Shown here piece by piece: positions 14,854 through 22,023 of a DNA stretch of 45,486 bases; within the stretch, counting starts at the first letter, position 1; every line of letters starts with the position of its first letter. A program made the translations under genes and the position numbers. This stretch comes from Alteromonas salexigens (GTDB lineage Bacteria; Pseudomonadota; Gammaproteobacteria; Enterobacterales; Alteromonadaceae): NCBI RefSeq assembly GCF_025628895.1, contig NZ_JAOTJC010000006.1, positions 1 to 45,486 on the forward strand, written 5' to 3'. A model generated the notes under the pieces. It was not told the origin of the DNA. It did no database searches and saw only the letters and a program-made list of their open reading frames with translations.

Positions 14854-15152
14854 AGCCATTTAAGTTAACTGTACTCGCAAAATCCGATTTAAAAGATATC
14901 GCGTTGTTTACGCAACGGAAATGGGGCCGAGAGCAGCGTAATGTGTATCTAAAGCAGTTCGACGATTCATTTTGGATGCTGTCTGAAAATCCTGATATCG
15001 GCAAAAGCTGCGACGAAATAAGGGACGGATACAGAAAGTTTCCGCAAGGTAGTCACGTTATTTTCTACAAGCAAACAGGTAGCCAGGAAATTCTGATTAT
15101 TAGAATTCTTCATAAAAGTATGGATGTAAATCCTTTACGCTTTGGCGCATAA
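14850..15152 (+). CDS. parE: ParE-family toxin
   Basis: The 100-residue protein of the RelE/ParE superfamily begins with GTG at 14850, overlapping the parD stop by four bases. It shows LTVLAKSDLKDIALFTQRKWG and the typical ending IIRILHKSMDVNPL. ParE toxins poison DNA gyrase, whereas RelE relatives cut mRNA; the ParD partner and the SMD ending favour ParE. The stop TAA lies inside the left core of the next attC, so the cassette was packed without spare bases. No loss of key residues was seen. Confidence 0.92.
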   Translation: MKPFKLTVLAKSDLKDIALFTQRKWGREQRNVYLKQFDDSFWMLSENPDIGKSCDEIRDGYRKFPQGSHVIFYKQTGSQEILIIRILHKSMDVNPLRFGA

Positions 15153-15252
15153 CTTTTAAATAAGGGGCGCAGGCGCGTGGGCTAAAATGCGAAGCAGCCC
15201 ACGTGTATGCGTCCCAGCGAACGAAGTGAGTGCCTTTATTTTTTTGTTAGGC
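15147..15252 (-). repeat. attC site, long type
   Basis: Left core GCATAAC (15147-15153) and right core GTTAGGC (15246-15252) are both perfect. The arms GGGGCGCAGGCGCGTGGGCT and AGCCCACGTGTATGCGTCCC pair nearly throughout. The stop of the YcxB-like gene lies in the right core, as in classical cassettes. Confidence 0.88.
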
Positions 15253-15747
15253 ATGCTCCCAAAACTTCCTTGCAGCATTTGCAAAATCTATAAATGCCTT
15301 TGAATCCGAAAAACTACGAGACGGTATTGTATGGAACAATCCTGGTGCTATTTGGATATACAGAATAGGGCCATGCACTTTTACGGAGAGAACTCCAGAC
15401 CATTTCGTAAGGGTTTCATTCGCATCCGTTTTTTCAAATAACCCAGCTTCCGAAATTTGGTAAATATGAGTGCCTAATACTCCATTTGATTGCTTAGACA
15501 TTATAAGAAGGCAAAAAACGTTTATTGCGAATGATAGCGCTGCACCTAAAAATCCAGAGAATAAAGCTATGAAGAAAGCAGTAGCCCAGAGAACTGGTGA
15601 GTCTGGAAGTCCACTTTTATAAAATGAAAAGCATAGTACGAGTAGAGAGATCCCCAAAATAAAGTAATAAGTTCCTTTACTTCTTAGTGCTACAGATAGA
15701 TTTAATTTCAGCAGATCCGATCTGACAATGTTAGTTGTAATTTCCAT
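15247..15747 (-). CDS. YcxB-like membrane protein
   Basis: The 166-residue protein has two adjacent transmembrane segments (about residues 28-45 and 52-80). A C-terminal soluble domain follows, with TLTKWSGVLSVKVHGPILYIQIA and FHTIPSRSF, the pattern of the YcxB-like/DUF family of small membrane-anchored proteins. Function is unknown. The TAA stop lies within the right core of the attC on its left, so the gene fills its cassette exactly. The start at 15747 has an AGGAGT-like site. Confidence 0.72.
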   Translation of the reverse strand: MEITTNIVRSDLLKLNLSVALRSKGTYYFILGISLLVLCFSFYKSGLPDSPVLWATAFFIALFSGFLGAALSFAINVFCLLIMSKQSNGVLGTHIYQISEAGLFEKTDANETLTKWSGVLSVKVHGPILYIQIAPGLFHTIPSRSFSDSKAFIDFANAARKFWEHA

Positions 15748-15760
15748 GTTACTCCTGAAT

Positions 15761-15867
15761 GCCTAACACCCACATAAGGGGCAGTAATACGTGGGCTAAA
15801 ATAGGAGCGAAGCGACCGAGCCCACGTGTTACTGTCCCAGCGAAGCGCCTTAATGTGTTTGTTATAT
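15761..15867 (-). repeat. attC site, long type
   Basis: GCCTAAC (15761-15767) and GTTATAT (15861-15867) enclose GGGGCAGTAATACGTGGGCT pairing with AGCCCACGTGTTACTGTCCC almost perfectly. This is one of the best-kept sites in the array. Confidence 0.9.
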
Positions 15868-15869
15868 TT

Positions 15870-16250
15870 TTAGTTAAAAATAACCGGCACTGTTACCGAA
15901 ATACCACAGCCTTCACCGTATGAAAAAACAAAAAAGTGTTTTCTAACCAGTTCATTTCCAACTGTATACCAAACCACCTTTCCTTCATCATGCTCGAAAG
16001 CGTCCGCTGGCATAAACAGAGAAGGCTCCTCAAGACTATCGATAAAAAGTACCGAATTTTGATATTCTCGATCGTCAATTTTGTTTGGTATCACAATTTC
16101 TACTGAATAACTTCCATCAAAATAATCGGTATTAACTTTAAAAAGCGATCGATATTTTTCATTCCAAAGAAACTCTTGTTCCTCAGTCATAATGCAAGTA
16201 GTCGCGTTCGAAGCGCCGCAAAATAATAAACTTAATAAGATCCATCTCAA
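15870..16250 (-). CDS. Hypothetical secreted protein, cassette gene
   Basis: The 126-residue product has a clear signal peptide, MRWILLSLLFCGASNA, with cleavage probably after residue 16. The mature part has two cysteines, one near each end (TTCIMTEEQ and GEGCGISVTV), that could pair, and a high beta content. I recognise no domain. It is bounded by attC sites on both sides, so it is a full single-gene cassette. A periplasmic role is inferred only from the signal. Confidence 0.68.
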   Translation of the reverse strand: MRWILLSLLFCGASNATTCIMTEEQEFLWNEKYRSLFKVNTDYFDGSYSVEIVIPNKIDDREYQNSVLFIDSLEEPSLFMPADAFEHDEGKVVWYTVGNELVRKHFFVFSYGEGCGISVTVPVIFN

Positions 16251-16268
16251 TTTTAACTTACTCCGAAA

Positions 16269-16385
16269 ATATAACGGCCCGCATAACGGGCAAAAATACG
16301 TAGGCTAAAATACCGAGCGAAGCGAAGGGAGCCTACGTATTTTTGTCCCAGCGAGCTTGCGAGCGAGTTTATGCGATTGTTAGGT
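16269..16385 (-). repeat. attC site, long type
   Basis: ATATAAC (16269-16275) and GTTAGGT (16379-16385) enclose a nearly perfect stem of GGGCAAAAATACGTAGGCT and AGCCTACGTATTTTTGTCCC. The R-box area carries an additional CGAGCTTGCGAGCGAG mini-hairpin. Confidence 0.9.
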
Positions 16386-16401
16386 GCGTGCATATTAAAC
16401 C

Positions 16402-16734
16402 CTAGCTTTTACGCCATTTTTCCATTTGTTCTACTATTCCAGGGTAGCGCCAACTGGTGATAAATAGAATGGGTGAAATAAAGATGACCGCCGAAAACAG
16501 AAGGAAAACCAATTTTTGTAATTGTGGCAGATTTAGTGATGAATACGCACGCCAAAATATTGCTACACCTATTAAGGTGAAAACAAGATAAAAGATAGTA
16601 ATGAGGTAATGAGTTAAAAGGTTTATAACCGTTTTACTTTTAGTTATTTGCGTTTTTTGAAGCTTACAGTGAAGCTCTGCTGCTAATGCAGCGACAAAGG
16701 TTGAGCATAGAACCAAAAGAGCTTGAGAAATCAT
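16402..16734 (-). CDS. Hypothetical cassette membrane protein
   Basis: The ATG at 16734 gives a 110-residue protein with hydrophobic segments around residues 3-18, 40-60 and 75-95 and a basic C-terminus (WRKS). The GTG upstream at 16761 lies inside the next attC core and is unlikely as a start. I do not recognise a family. Purine-rich GGGAAGAAAA lies 13 bases before the ATG, a weak ribosome site. It is bounded by attC sites on both sides. Confidence 0.55.
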   Translation of the reverse strand: MISQALLVLCSTFVAALAAELHCKLQKTQITKSKTVINLLTHYLITIFYLVFTLIGVAIFWRAYSSLNLPQLQKLVFLLFSAVIFISPILFITSWRYPGIVEQMEKWRKS

Positions 16735-16759
16735 TACAAAGTTTTCTTCCCTAAAAAGC

Positions 16760-16867
16760 ACCTAACTTCCAAATATGGGGCAAAAACACAATGCTATGAT
16801 CGCGAAGCAGCATTGTGTTTTTGTCCCAGTGTGCGCATGCGCACACGCCATTATTTGTTTGTTATAA
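16760..16867 (-). repeat. attC site, long type, with extra 18-bp palindrome
   Basis: ACCTAAC (16760-16766) and GTTATAA (16861-16867) enclose GGGGCAAAAACACAATGCT and AGCATTGTGTTTTTGTCCC. Between the stem and the right core there is a perfect 18-bp palindrome, GTGTGCGCATGCGCACAC, at 16829-16846, absent from the other sites. Confidence 0.88.
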
Positions 16868-16873
16868 GCCATG

Positions 16874-17143
16874 TTAATCACAACCGCTATCCGGACTGCA
16901 GCTACCTGATCCATTACCGCCGGGGCTATTCACCACGACCCCTCCATTTCTCTTATTAACCATTTTTACCTTGAGAAAATCTGATACTAGCGCAGCCCCA
17001 ATTAATGGAATTAACCACAATGCTAAAAACAATATTACCCGAGCGTCGCCTTTTATCTTTGATTGCTTAAACAGTTTTACTGACATGCTTACTGCTAGTA
17101 GCAGATGTAAAATAAGCAGACCTACAAAAAACAACTCAAACAT
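16874..17143 (-). CDS. Small two-span membrane protein (PLDc_N-like)
   Basis: The 89-residue protein has an N-terminal helix (MFELFFVGLLILHLLLAVSM), a basic segment KLFKQSKIKGDAR and a second helix RVILFLALWLIPLIGAALVSDF. The tail is rich in glycine, serine and cysteine. The WLIPLIGA part resembles the PLD nuclease N-terminal/phospholipase-like membrane module, but no catalytic part follows. The Cys-rich end is unusual. It is a single-gene cassette between two good attC sites. Confidence 0.62.
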   Translation of the reverse strand: MFELFFVGLLILHLLLAVSMSVKLFKQSKIKGDARVILFLALWLIPLIGAALVSDFLKVKMVNKRNGGVVVNSPGGNGSGSCSPDSGCD

Positions 17144-17160
17144 GCTCGAATCCTAGAGGC

Positions 17161-17266
17161 TTATAACACCAAGCTAAGGGGCGCAAGCGTGTGGGCTAAA
17201 ATACGAAGCAGCCCACACGTCTGCGTCCCAGCGAGCGTAGCGAGTGACTTGAGCGCTTTGTTAGCC
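17161..17266 (-). repeat. attC site, long type, rightmost of the array
   Basis: TTATAAC (17161-17167) and GTTAGCC (17260-17266) enclose GGGGCGCAAGCGTGTGGGCT and AGCCCACACGTCTGCGTCCC, a strong stem. It belongs to whatever cassette lies at its right, 17267-17451. Confidence 0.88.
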
Positions 17267-17316
17267 GAACCGCTGAACATGCGCAGCTTGCTGCCACCAC
17301 TAGCTGATTAGCCTGG

Positions 17317-17405
17317 CCTTTTTAAATTTAAAAACTGACTGTAAAGCAGCCTTCTGCGAAAAGCCAGATGAATGAAAGGTTGCCGGATAAAAGAGCTAGC
17401 AGATA
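17317..17405. repeat. Diverged direct repeat, copy B
   Basis: Partner of the repeat at 7295-7400: CTGTAAAGCAGCC and CGAAAAGCCAGATG here against CTGTAAAACAGTCC and CGAAAAGCCAGACT there. Conservation is strongest at the end of the short frame on the minus strand, which ends at 17328. Confidence 0.55.
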
Positions 17406-17423
17406 TAAGCGGCTAAGCGGCAT
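17328..17423 (-). CDS. 31-residue hydrophobic peptide, possible first cassette gene
   Basis: The frame MPLSRLYLLALLSGNLSFIW continues to FAEGCFTVSF and a stop at 17328-17330. It lies between a lone GTTAGGC core (17445-17451) and the rightmost attC (17161-17266), exactly where a cassette gene would be. The only support beyond placement is the related frame in the repeat at 7305, with matching positions at both Trp-Leu-Phe and Cys-Phe-Thr-Val. There is no good ribosome site, so expression is uncertain; the sequence may instead be a structured RNA or plain repeat. Confidence 0.35.
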   Translation of the reverse strand: MPLSRLYLLALLSGNLSFIWLFAEGCFTVSF

Positions 17424-17444
17424 AGTCTGTGCGGTGTTGATACT

Positions 17445-17451
17445 GCCTAAC
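17445..17451 (-). other. Lone cassette core site, candidate attI remnant
   Basis: GCCTAAC on the plus strand (GTTAGGC on the minus strand) sits 178 bp right of the last attC with no second core nearby. In this array orientation the attI site would be here. No integrase frame follows in 17452-17731, so if this is attI it is orphaned. A seven-base match can also occur by chance. Confidence 0.3.
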
Positions 17452-17549
17452 GAAACAACCTTGATATTGCCTGTTGCTTACCAAGCGAAAACTTTAAAGG
17501 GTAGGGCAATGACGGCTAACAATTTACTAGATCCCCAACCGGTCTGATT

Positions 17550-17579
17550 CCCCAAACCGAAACGGGGTTTTTAATTTTT
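17550..17579 (+). terminator. Weak terminator-like hairpin between array and kinase gene
   Basis: CCCC-aaaccgaaac-GGGG followed by TTTTTAATTTTT. Four GC pairs plus the T run could stop transcription running right. No plus-strand gene lies just upstream. The rest of 17452-17731 contains nothing I can support. Confidence 0.35.
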
Positions 17580-17731
17580 GTAATAACTAGAGATTACGCG
17601 ATAACTCCCCGATACGAAAGTGAAAACCCATTGTGGGGCTTTCTGCTCATGAATTAAAAACACCAAAACGCCGGTATAGTTTAAATGGTGTATTTTGCGC
17701 ATTGAAGCAAGCAAAACCAGCCACGGCCACA

Positions 17732-20700
17732 TTAAATTTCAGGCGATTCAGCGCCCAAATTGCCAAAATGTACATCACGCTTAATCAGCCGTTTCAGCGC
17801 AGCGGGTTTGACAGGTTTGGGCAGATACAACAAATCTGCTTCCATCGCCTCGTCCCGAATGCCGTCGCTCCGGTTCGCCGTGATTAAAATTCCCGGTACT
17901 GGAGTTTTCCACTGTTTACGCAAACACTGAGCGGCCTCAATACCCGTTTCTCCGTGGTCAAGGTGGTAATCTACCAACACGATATCCGGGGTAGTATCGC
18001 AGCGCGCTAGCGCCTGCGCGTAGGTGGCGGCACTCACTACACTCGCCCCCCAGTCCGATAACAGTGAGGTCATGGCAACTGTAATTTGTGCATCGTTTTC
18101 TAACAGCAGGACTGTTTTGCCCGCCAGAAGCTGGCCACTTGGCTCAACCGCCGGGGCCGCTTTGCGGCTTTGTTCCATGGCTACAGCGCAGCGCGGCAGT
18201 GTGACTCGAAAAACGGTGCCTTTGCCCATTTGTGAGTGTAAATCTACATTGTGTTTCAGCAGGTGGCTGATCCGCTCAACAATCGTCAGCCCCAGGCCCA
18301 GCCCCTGATTGTGGTTATCTTTATCTAACTGATGAAACTCGTTAAATATTTCATGCTGCTGATGTTCAGCAATACCCGGCCCGGTATCGTATACACATAA
18401 AACCACTTTGCCGCTGCCCTGACGGCGGGCGCCAATCAGTACACCGCCGTGCTGGGTATAGCGAATAGCGTTGGACAATAAATTCTGCGCTATACGCCGC
18501 AACAGCTTTTTATCTGATTTAACAATCAGGCGGGTTTTGCAGTAACGTAATGTGAGTCCCTGTTCAGCGGCAATTACCGAGAACTCGCGCACCAGTGAGC
18601 TCAACACATCATCCAGACAAAACTGACTAACCTGCGCAGTTAATACCCCAGACTCCAGCTTGGTCATGTCCAGTAGCATCGACAGCAGGCTTTCGGCGCT
18701 GTTAAGTGAATTTACCAGCCCTTCAGTTAACGACGCCTGTTCAGTGCCTGAATGCTTTTGAGCCAGCATGGCTGCAAATAAAGTGGCGGCATTAAAAGGT
18801 TGCATTAAGTCGTGCCCGGCGGCAGCTAAAAACTTGGTTTTACTCTCGTTGGCATGATCGGCCTCCAGTTTGGCCTGGTGCAGCTCTTCGGTGCGTCGGC
18901 GTACCCGGTCCTCCAGTTCAGCCTTGGCCGATTTCAGCTCATCCTGAATGGCAATGTATTCGGTAATATCGCTGTATGTGGTCACGTATCCGCCACCGGG
19001 CAGGGGGCTGCCGTTCAGCTCTATTACCCGGCCATCGGGTTGCTTACGCACATATTTGTAGCGGCTGCCTGCTTTCATATATTCAATGCGTTTGGCAATT
19101 TCACGTTCAAAGTCGTGCACTTCGCCAAGCAAGCCTCGCTGAGCGTTGTATAACAGCAGCTCTTCTATCGCCATGCCCGCTTTCAGAAAGCCTCGGGGGT
19201 AATGAAAAAGCTCAACGTAGCGCTCATTCCACGCCAGCATGCATAACTTGTCATCCAGCACGCTGATCCCCTGTTCAATGTTCTGCACAGACGACTGCAA
19301 TACCTCATGATTAAACTGAAACGACAGCGAGGCTTCCTCTACCCATTCCACCAGTTCAGGCAGGGTATCCTGGGTAGTATCGGCAATGGCGCTTAATAAA
19401 ATACGCGCACTGGGGTTGCCTACCTGACCGGCAATCAGCTTTTCCGCGCGTTGCAGCAGTGAGCTGCTGGCATAGCCGCCGCGCTGCTTATTAATATCCA
19501 CCGACAACTGCTGAATGAGCGCCCGGTTAACTTCCGGCTCCAGTACCTTTTCAGTCAGCGCGGTCAGGTCGCTGATGCGTATAGCTAAATCCGGTCTACC
19601 AGTTTGTGAATTGTCTTCTGGCATCACCGGCAGAGCGCGCCGGGAGGTAAGCAGGGCAACCACCACAAATACCACGCAGTTCACCAGTAAGGAGTAGGCA
19701 AATCCCAGGCCTAGCTCGCCGTCAGTGGGGGCGGGGTTAAAGTAATAACTCGACATTACACTGGGGTATAACAACCACATCACCCAGCAGACAAAACCGG
19801 CCAGCAGCGCACATTTGGCAGCCTGCCGTGTGGCCCGGCGCCAGTACACTCCGAACATAAGAATGGGAAATGCCTGCGCAAGCAGGGCAATGGCGATGAT
19901 GCCGCTTTTTACCAGTGGAGCCGACTGGCTTACATTGAGGTGATACCAAAACGCTACCGACAACACCACCAATACCGTCACCCGGCGAATGGTAAGCAGG
20001 CTGCGAGCCTGCATGGTGTTGTGCGGATCCTGTTTAAGCGCCAGCTTCAGCCACAGCGGGGTAATGAGGTTATTGGATATCATAATACCGAGGGCCAGCG
20101 TGGCTACAATGACCATAGACGTGGTGGCAGACAACCCGCCGATAAAGGCAGTAACCGATACCGCCAGATTGTCAGCTTGTAGCGGTAACGCCAGTACATA
20201 GGCATCGGCCTCCATGGAAGCGGGCAACAGCAAACTGCCGGCTAAGGCAATAGGTAGCACAAACACCGTCATGCCCAGCAAATATAGCGGAAACAGCCAG
20301 CGCGCGGTGCGTAACTCACCCTCACCATTTAATTCTATAAAGTTCATATGGAACTGGCGGGGCAGTACGAACATCGAACATACCCCCAGCATCACGTGAC
20401 TGATATACACCCACAGCCCGGCATCGGCATACAGCACCTGACTGGCGCGGGGATCAGCCGCGGCCTTAGCCACCACATCCAGCACGCCGTCAAACAATAC
20501 ATAACAAACAAAAATGCCGACGACGAGCAGGCCTGCCAGTTTGATAAGTGATTCCGCGGCAATGGTGAGCAGTAAGCCGGGGTGCTTGTCGGTCAGGCTC
20601 AGCGTGCGGGTGCCAAATAAGATGGCAAACAACGCCATCAGCGCCGCCACATAAAATCCCACTGTTCGGCTACTGTCCTGAGTGGTGGGGGTCAGTAAGT

Positions 20701-21121
20701 TAATACTTTCAGTAATGGCGTCCAGCTGCAGGGCAATATAAGGAATCACCCCGATAAAACTGAGAATAGTAATAAGGCCTGCCAGCGTATGGGAGTGCTG
20801 ATAACGCAAACCAATCAGATCGGCCAGCGAACTGACATTATGCCGCTGACACAGCCGGGCAATCCGCAACACCACCGGAAACGCAAACGCCATGGTCAGT
20901 ATAATACCGGCATAGGTAGGCACCACCGCCCACCCGTATTGCGCGGCCTGGGCGGTGGTGCCGAAAAAGGCCCAGGAGGTGCAGTGCACACCTAAACCCA
21001 GGCTGTACAGTACCGGGTGCTGCTGATTATCGCGCAGGTGTTTGTCGCCCCAGAAAGCGAGTAAAAACAACAGGCCCAGATACAGAGCGACAATGCAGCC
21101 AACCGTCCAGATACTTAACAT
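17732..21121 (-). CDS. Hybrid sensor histidine kinase with sodium:solute-symporter N-terminus
   Basis: The 1129-residue protein joins a PutP-like SSS module of about 13 transmembrane helices (residues 1-490) to a PAS domain (about 600-720). A coiled coil, a HisKA dimerisation helix with phospho-acceptor H770 in AAAGHDLMQPFN, an HATPase_c domain (NLLSNAIRYT near 880, GLGLGLTIV near 944) and a C-terminal receiver with D1051 in VLVDYHLDHG follow. This is the CbrA/CrbS type, in which the transporter part is thought to sense or move a nutrient, often linked to acetate or amino-acid control. A cognate regulator is not in this window. It is divergent from grpE. No catalytic residue is missing. Confidence 0.92.
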   Translation of the reverse strand: MLSIWTVGCIVALYLGLLFLLAFWGDKHLRDNQQHPVLYSLGLGVHCTSWAFFGTTAQAAQYGWAVVPTYAGIILTMAFAFPVVLRIARLCQRHNVSSLADLIGLRYQHSHTLAGLITILSFIGVIPYIALQLDAITESINLLTPTTQDSSRTVGFYVAALMALFAILFGTRTLSLTDKHPGLLLTIAAESLIKLAGLLVVGIFVCYVLFDGVLDVVAKAAADPRASQVLYADAGLWVYISHVMLGVCSMFVLPRQFHMNFIELNGEGELRTARWLFPLYLLGMTVFVLPIALAGSLLLPASMEADAYVLALPLQADNLAVSVTAFIGGLSATTSMVIVATLALGIMISNNLITPLWLKLALKQDPHNTMQARSLLTIRRVTVLVVLSVAFWYHLNVSQSAPLVKSGIIAIALLAQAFPILMFGVYWRRATRQAAKCALLAGFVCWVMWLLYPSVMSSYYFNPAPTDGELGLGFAYSLLVNCVVFVVVALLTSRRALPVMPEDNSQTGRPDLAIRISDLTALTEKVLEPEVNRALIQQLSVDINKQRGGYASSSLLQRAEKLIAGQVGNPSARILLSAIADTTQDTLPELVEWVEEASLSFQFNHEVLQSSVQNIEQGISVLDDKLCMLAWNERYVELFHYPRGFLKAGMAIEELLLYNAQRGLLGEVHDFEREIAKRIEYMKAGSRYKYVRKQPDGRVIELNGSPLPGGGYVTTYSDITEYIAIQDELKSAKAELEDRVRRRTEELHQAKLEADHANESKTKFLAAAGHDLMQPFNAATLFAAMLAQKHSGTEQASLTEGLVNSLNSAESLLSMLLDMTKLESGVLTAQVSQFCLDDVLSSLVREFSVIAAEQGLTLRYCKTRLIVKSDKKLLRRIAQNLLSNAIRYTQHGGVLIGARRQGSGKVVLCVYDTGPGIAEHQQHEIFNEFHQLDKDNHNQGLGLGLTIVERISHLLKHNVDLHSQMGKGTVFRVTLPRCAVAMEQSRKAAPAVEPSGQLLAGKTVLLLENDAQITVAMTSLLSDWGASVVSAATYAQALARCDTTPDIVLVDYHLDHGETGIEAAQCLRKQWKTPVPGILITANRSDGIRDEAMEADLLYLPKPVKPAALKRLIKRDVHFGNLGAESPEI

Positions 21122-21217
21122 GCGCGTATTTTGTTTGTTAAACAGTGTCTTACCCTAGCACACCTGTTTTGCAAAGAGGATATTTTCAGCAAAACCCATA
21201 AAAAAATCAGGGTGAGA

Positions 21218-21245
21218 CTTGAAGGCAGCTAAACCAACCCCATTA
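21218..21245 (+). promoter_or_regulatory. Sigma-32 promoter of grpE
   Basis: CTTGAAG (21218-21224), 13 bp, then CCCCATTA (21238-21245). Both boxes match the sigma-32 consensus (CTTGAAA and CCCCATNT) closely, 53 bases before the ATG. Confidence 0.8.
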
Positions 21246-21297
21246 ATAGCTCCAACGTATATTTTGCCCCAATTATCGCAACATTCTGGAGGTAGGC

Positions 21298-21927
21298 ATG
21301 AGCGAACCGCGCGACGTGCAGGAGCAGCAAGAAGAGCAGAACGCACAACAGGCTGAACAGCAGTCTGCAGATGCGGCGCAGGAAACTGTACAGGCGCAGG
21401 AAGACGCGCCGGTAGATGAAAACGCCCAGCGCATTTATGAGCTGGAAACGGCGTTGTCTGAAGCCCAGGCAACCATTAAAGAGCAACAGGACGGTGTACT
21501 GCGTGCCCGTGCTGAAATGGAAAATGCCCGTCGCCGTGCCGAAGGCGAAGTTGAAAAAGCCCGCAAGTTTGCGCTGGAGCGCTTTGCCGGTGAATTGCTG
21601 CCGGTTATTGATAACCTGGAACGTGCAATTGAGATGGGCGATGCCGACAACGAAGCAGTTAAGCCGCTGCTGGAAGGCGTCGAAATGACACGTAAAACGT
21701 TCATCAGTTCTATTGAAAAATTCGGACTGGCGCCGGTAGATCCGCAAGGTGAAAACTTTAACCCGGATCTGCACCAGGCGATGTCCATGCAGGAAAGTGC
21801 CGAGCACGAACCGAATACGGTAATGGCGGTAATGCAAAAAGGTTACACGCTGAACGGCCGTTTGTTACGCCCGGCGATGGTAATGGTATCGCGCGCACCA
21901 AGTGACGGCGTCGACACCAAAGCATAA
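21298..21927 (+). CDS. grpE: Nucleotide exchange factor GrpE
   Basis: This factor releases ADP from DnaK. The 209-residue protein has a Glu/Gln/Ala-rich N-terminal tail, a long coiled coil ([20 protein letters not shown] to [12 protein letters not shown]) and the C-terminal beta domain with [20 protein letters not shown] and [17 protein letters not shown], the GrpE signature. Length is normal. GGAGGT lies six bases before the ATG. It starts the chaperone cluster grpE-dnaK-dnaJ, 96 bases from dnaK, each of the first two with its own sigma-32 promoter. Confidence 0.97.
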   Translation: MSEPRDVQEQQEEQNAQQAEQQSADAAQETVQAQEDAPVDENAQRIYELETALSEAQATIKEQQDGVLRARAEMENARRRAEGEVEKARKFALERFAGELLPVIDNLERAIEMGDADNEAVKPLLEGVEMTRKTFISSIEKFGLAPVDPQGENFNPDLHQAMSMQESAEHEPNTVMAVMQKGYTLNGRLLRPAMVMVSRAPSDGVDTKA

Positions 21928-21955
21928 CGCTGGCAGAACTTTTTTTCTGTCAGGT

Positions 21956-21984
21956 ATTGAAATACGTGGGAAATAACCCCACAA
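21956..21984 (+). promoter_or_regulatory. Sigma-32 promoter of dnaK
   Basis: ATTGAAA (21956-21962), 14 bp, then CCCCACAA (21977-21984), 39 bases before the dnaK ATG. Both boxes fit heat-shock promoters. Confidence 0.75.
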
Positions 21985-22023
21985 AAATAGCAAGAATTTA
22001 AACAGACTTTTCGGAGACACGTA

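Larger units (their letters stand above)
9186..17451 (-). other. Integron cassette array without visible integrase (CALIN)
   Basis: Between these limits the sequence repeats one design: a short gene, then a hairpin site with an RYYYAAC-type core at its left and a GTTRRRY-type core at its right. The long sites share GGGGC at the left of the stem and GTCCCAGCG at the right, as in Vibrio-type attC sites read in reverse. Most genes face left, with their stops against or inside the right-hand core. In that orientation the integrase and attI should lie at the right end. The 280 bp between the last core (17451) and the histidine-kinase gene hold no integrase-like frame, and none appears on the left. 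Confidence 0.85.

Noticed and set aside
17452..17731. Integrase remnant
   Set aside because: No tyrosine-recombinase motif was visible in any frame. A translated search would be needed to exclude a very decayed piece.
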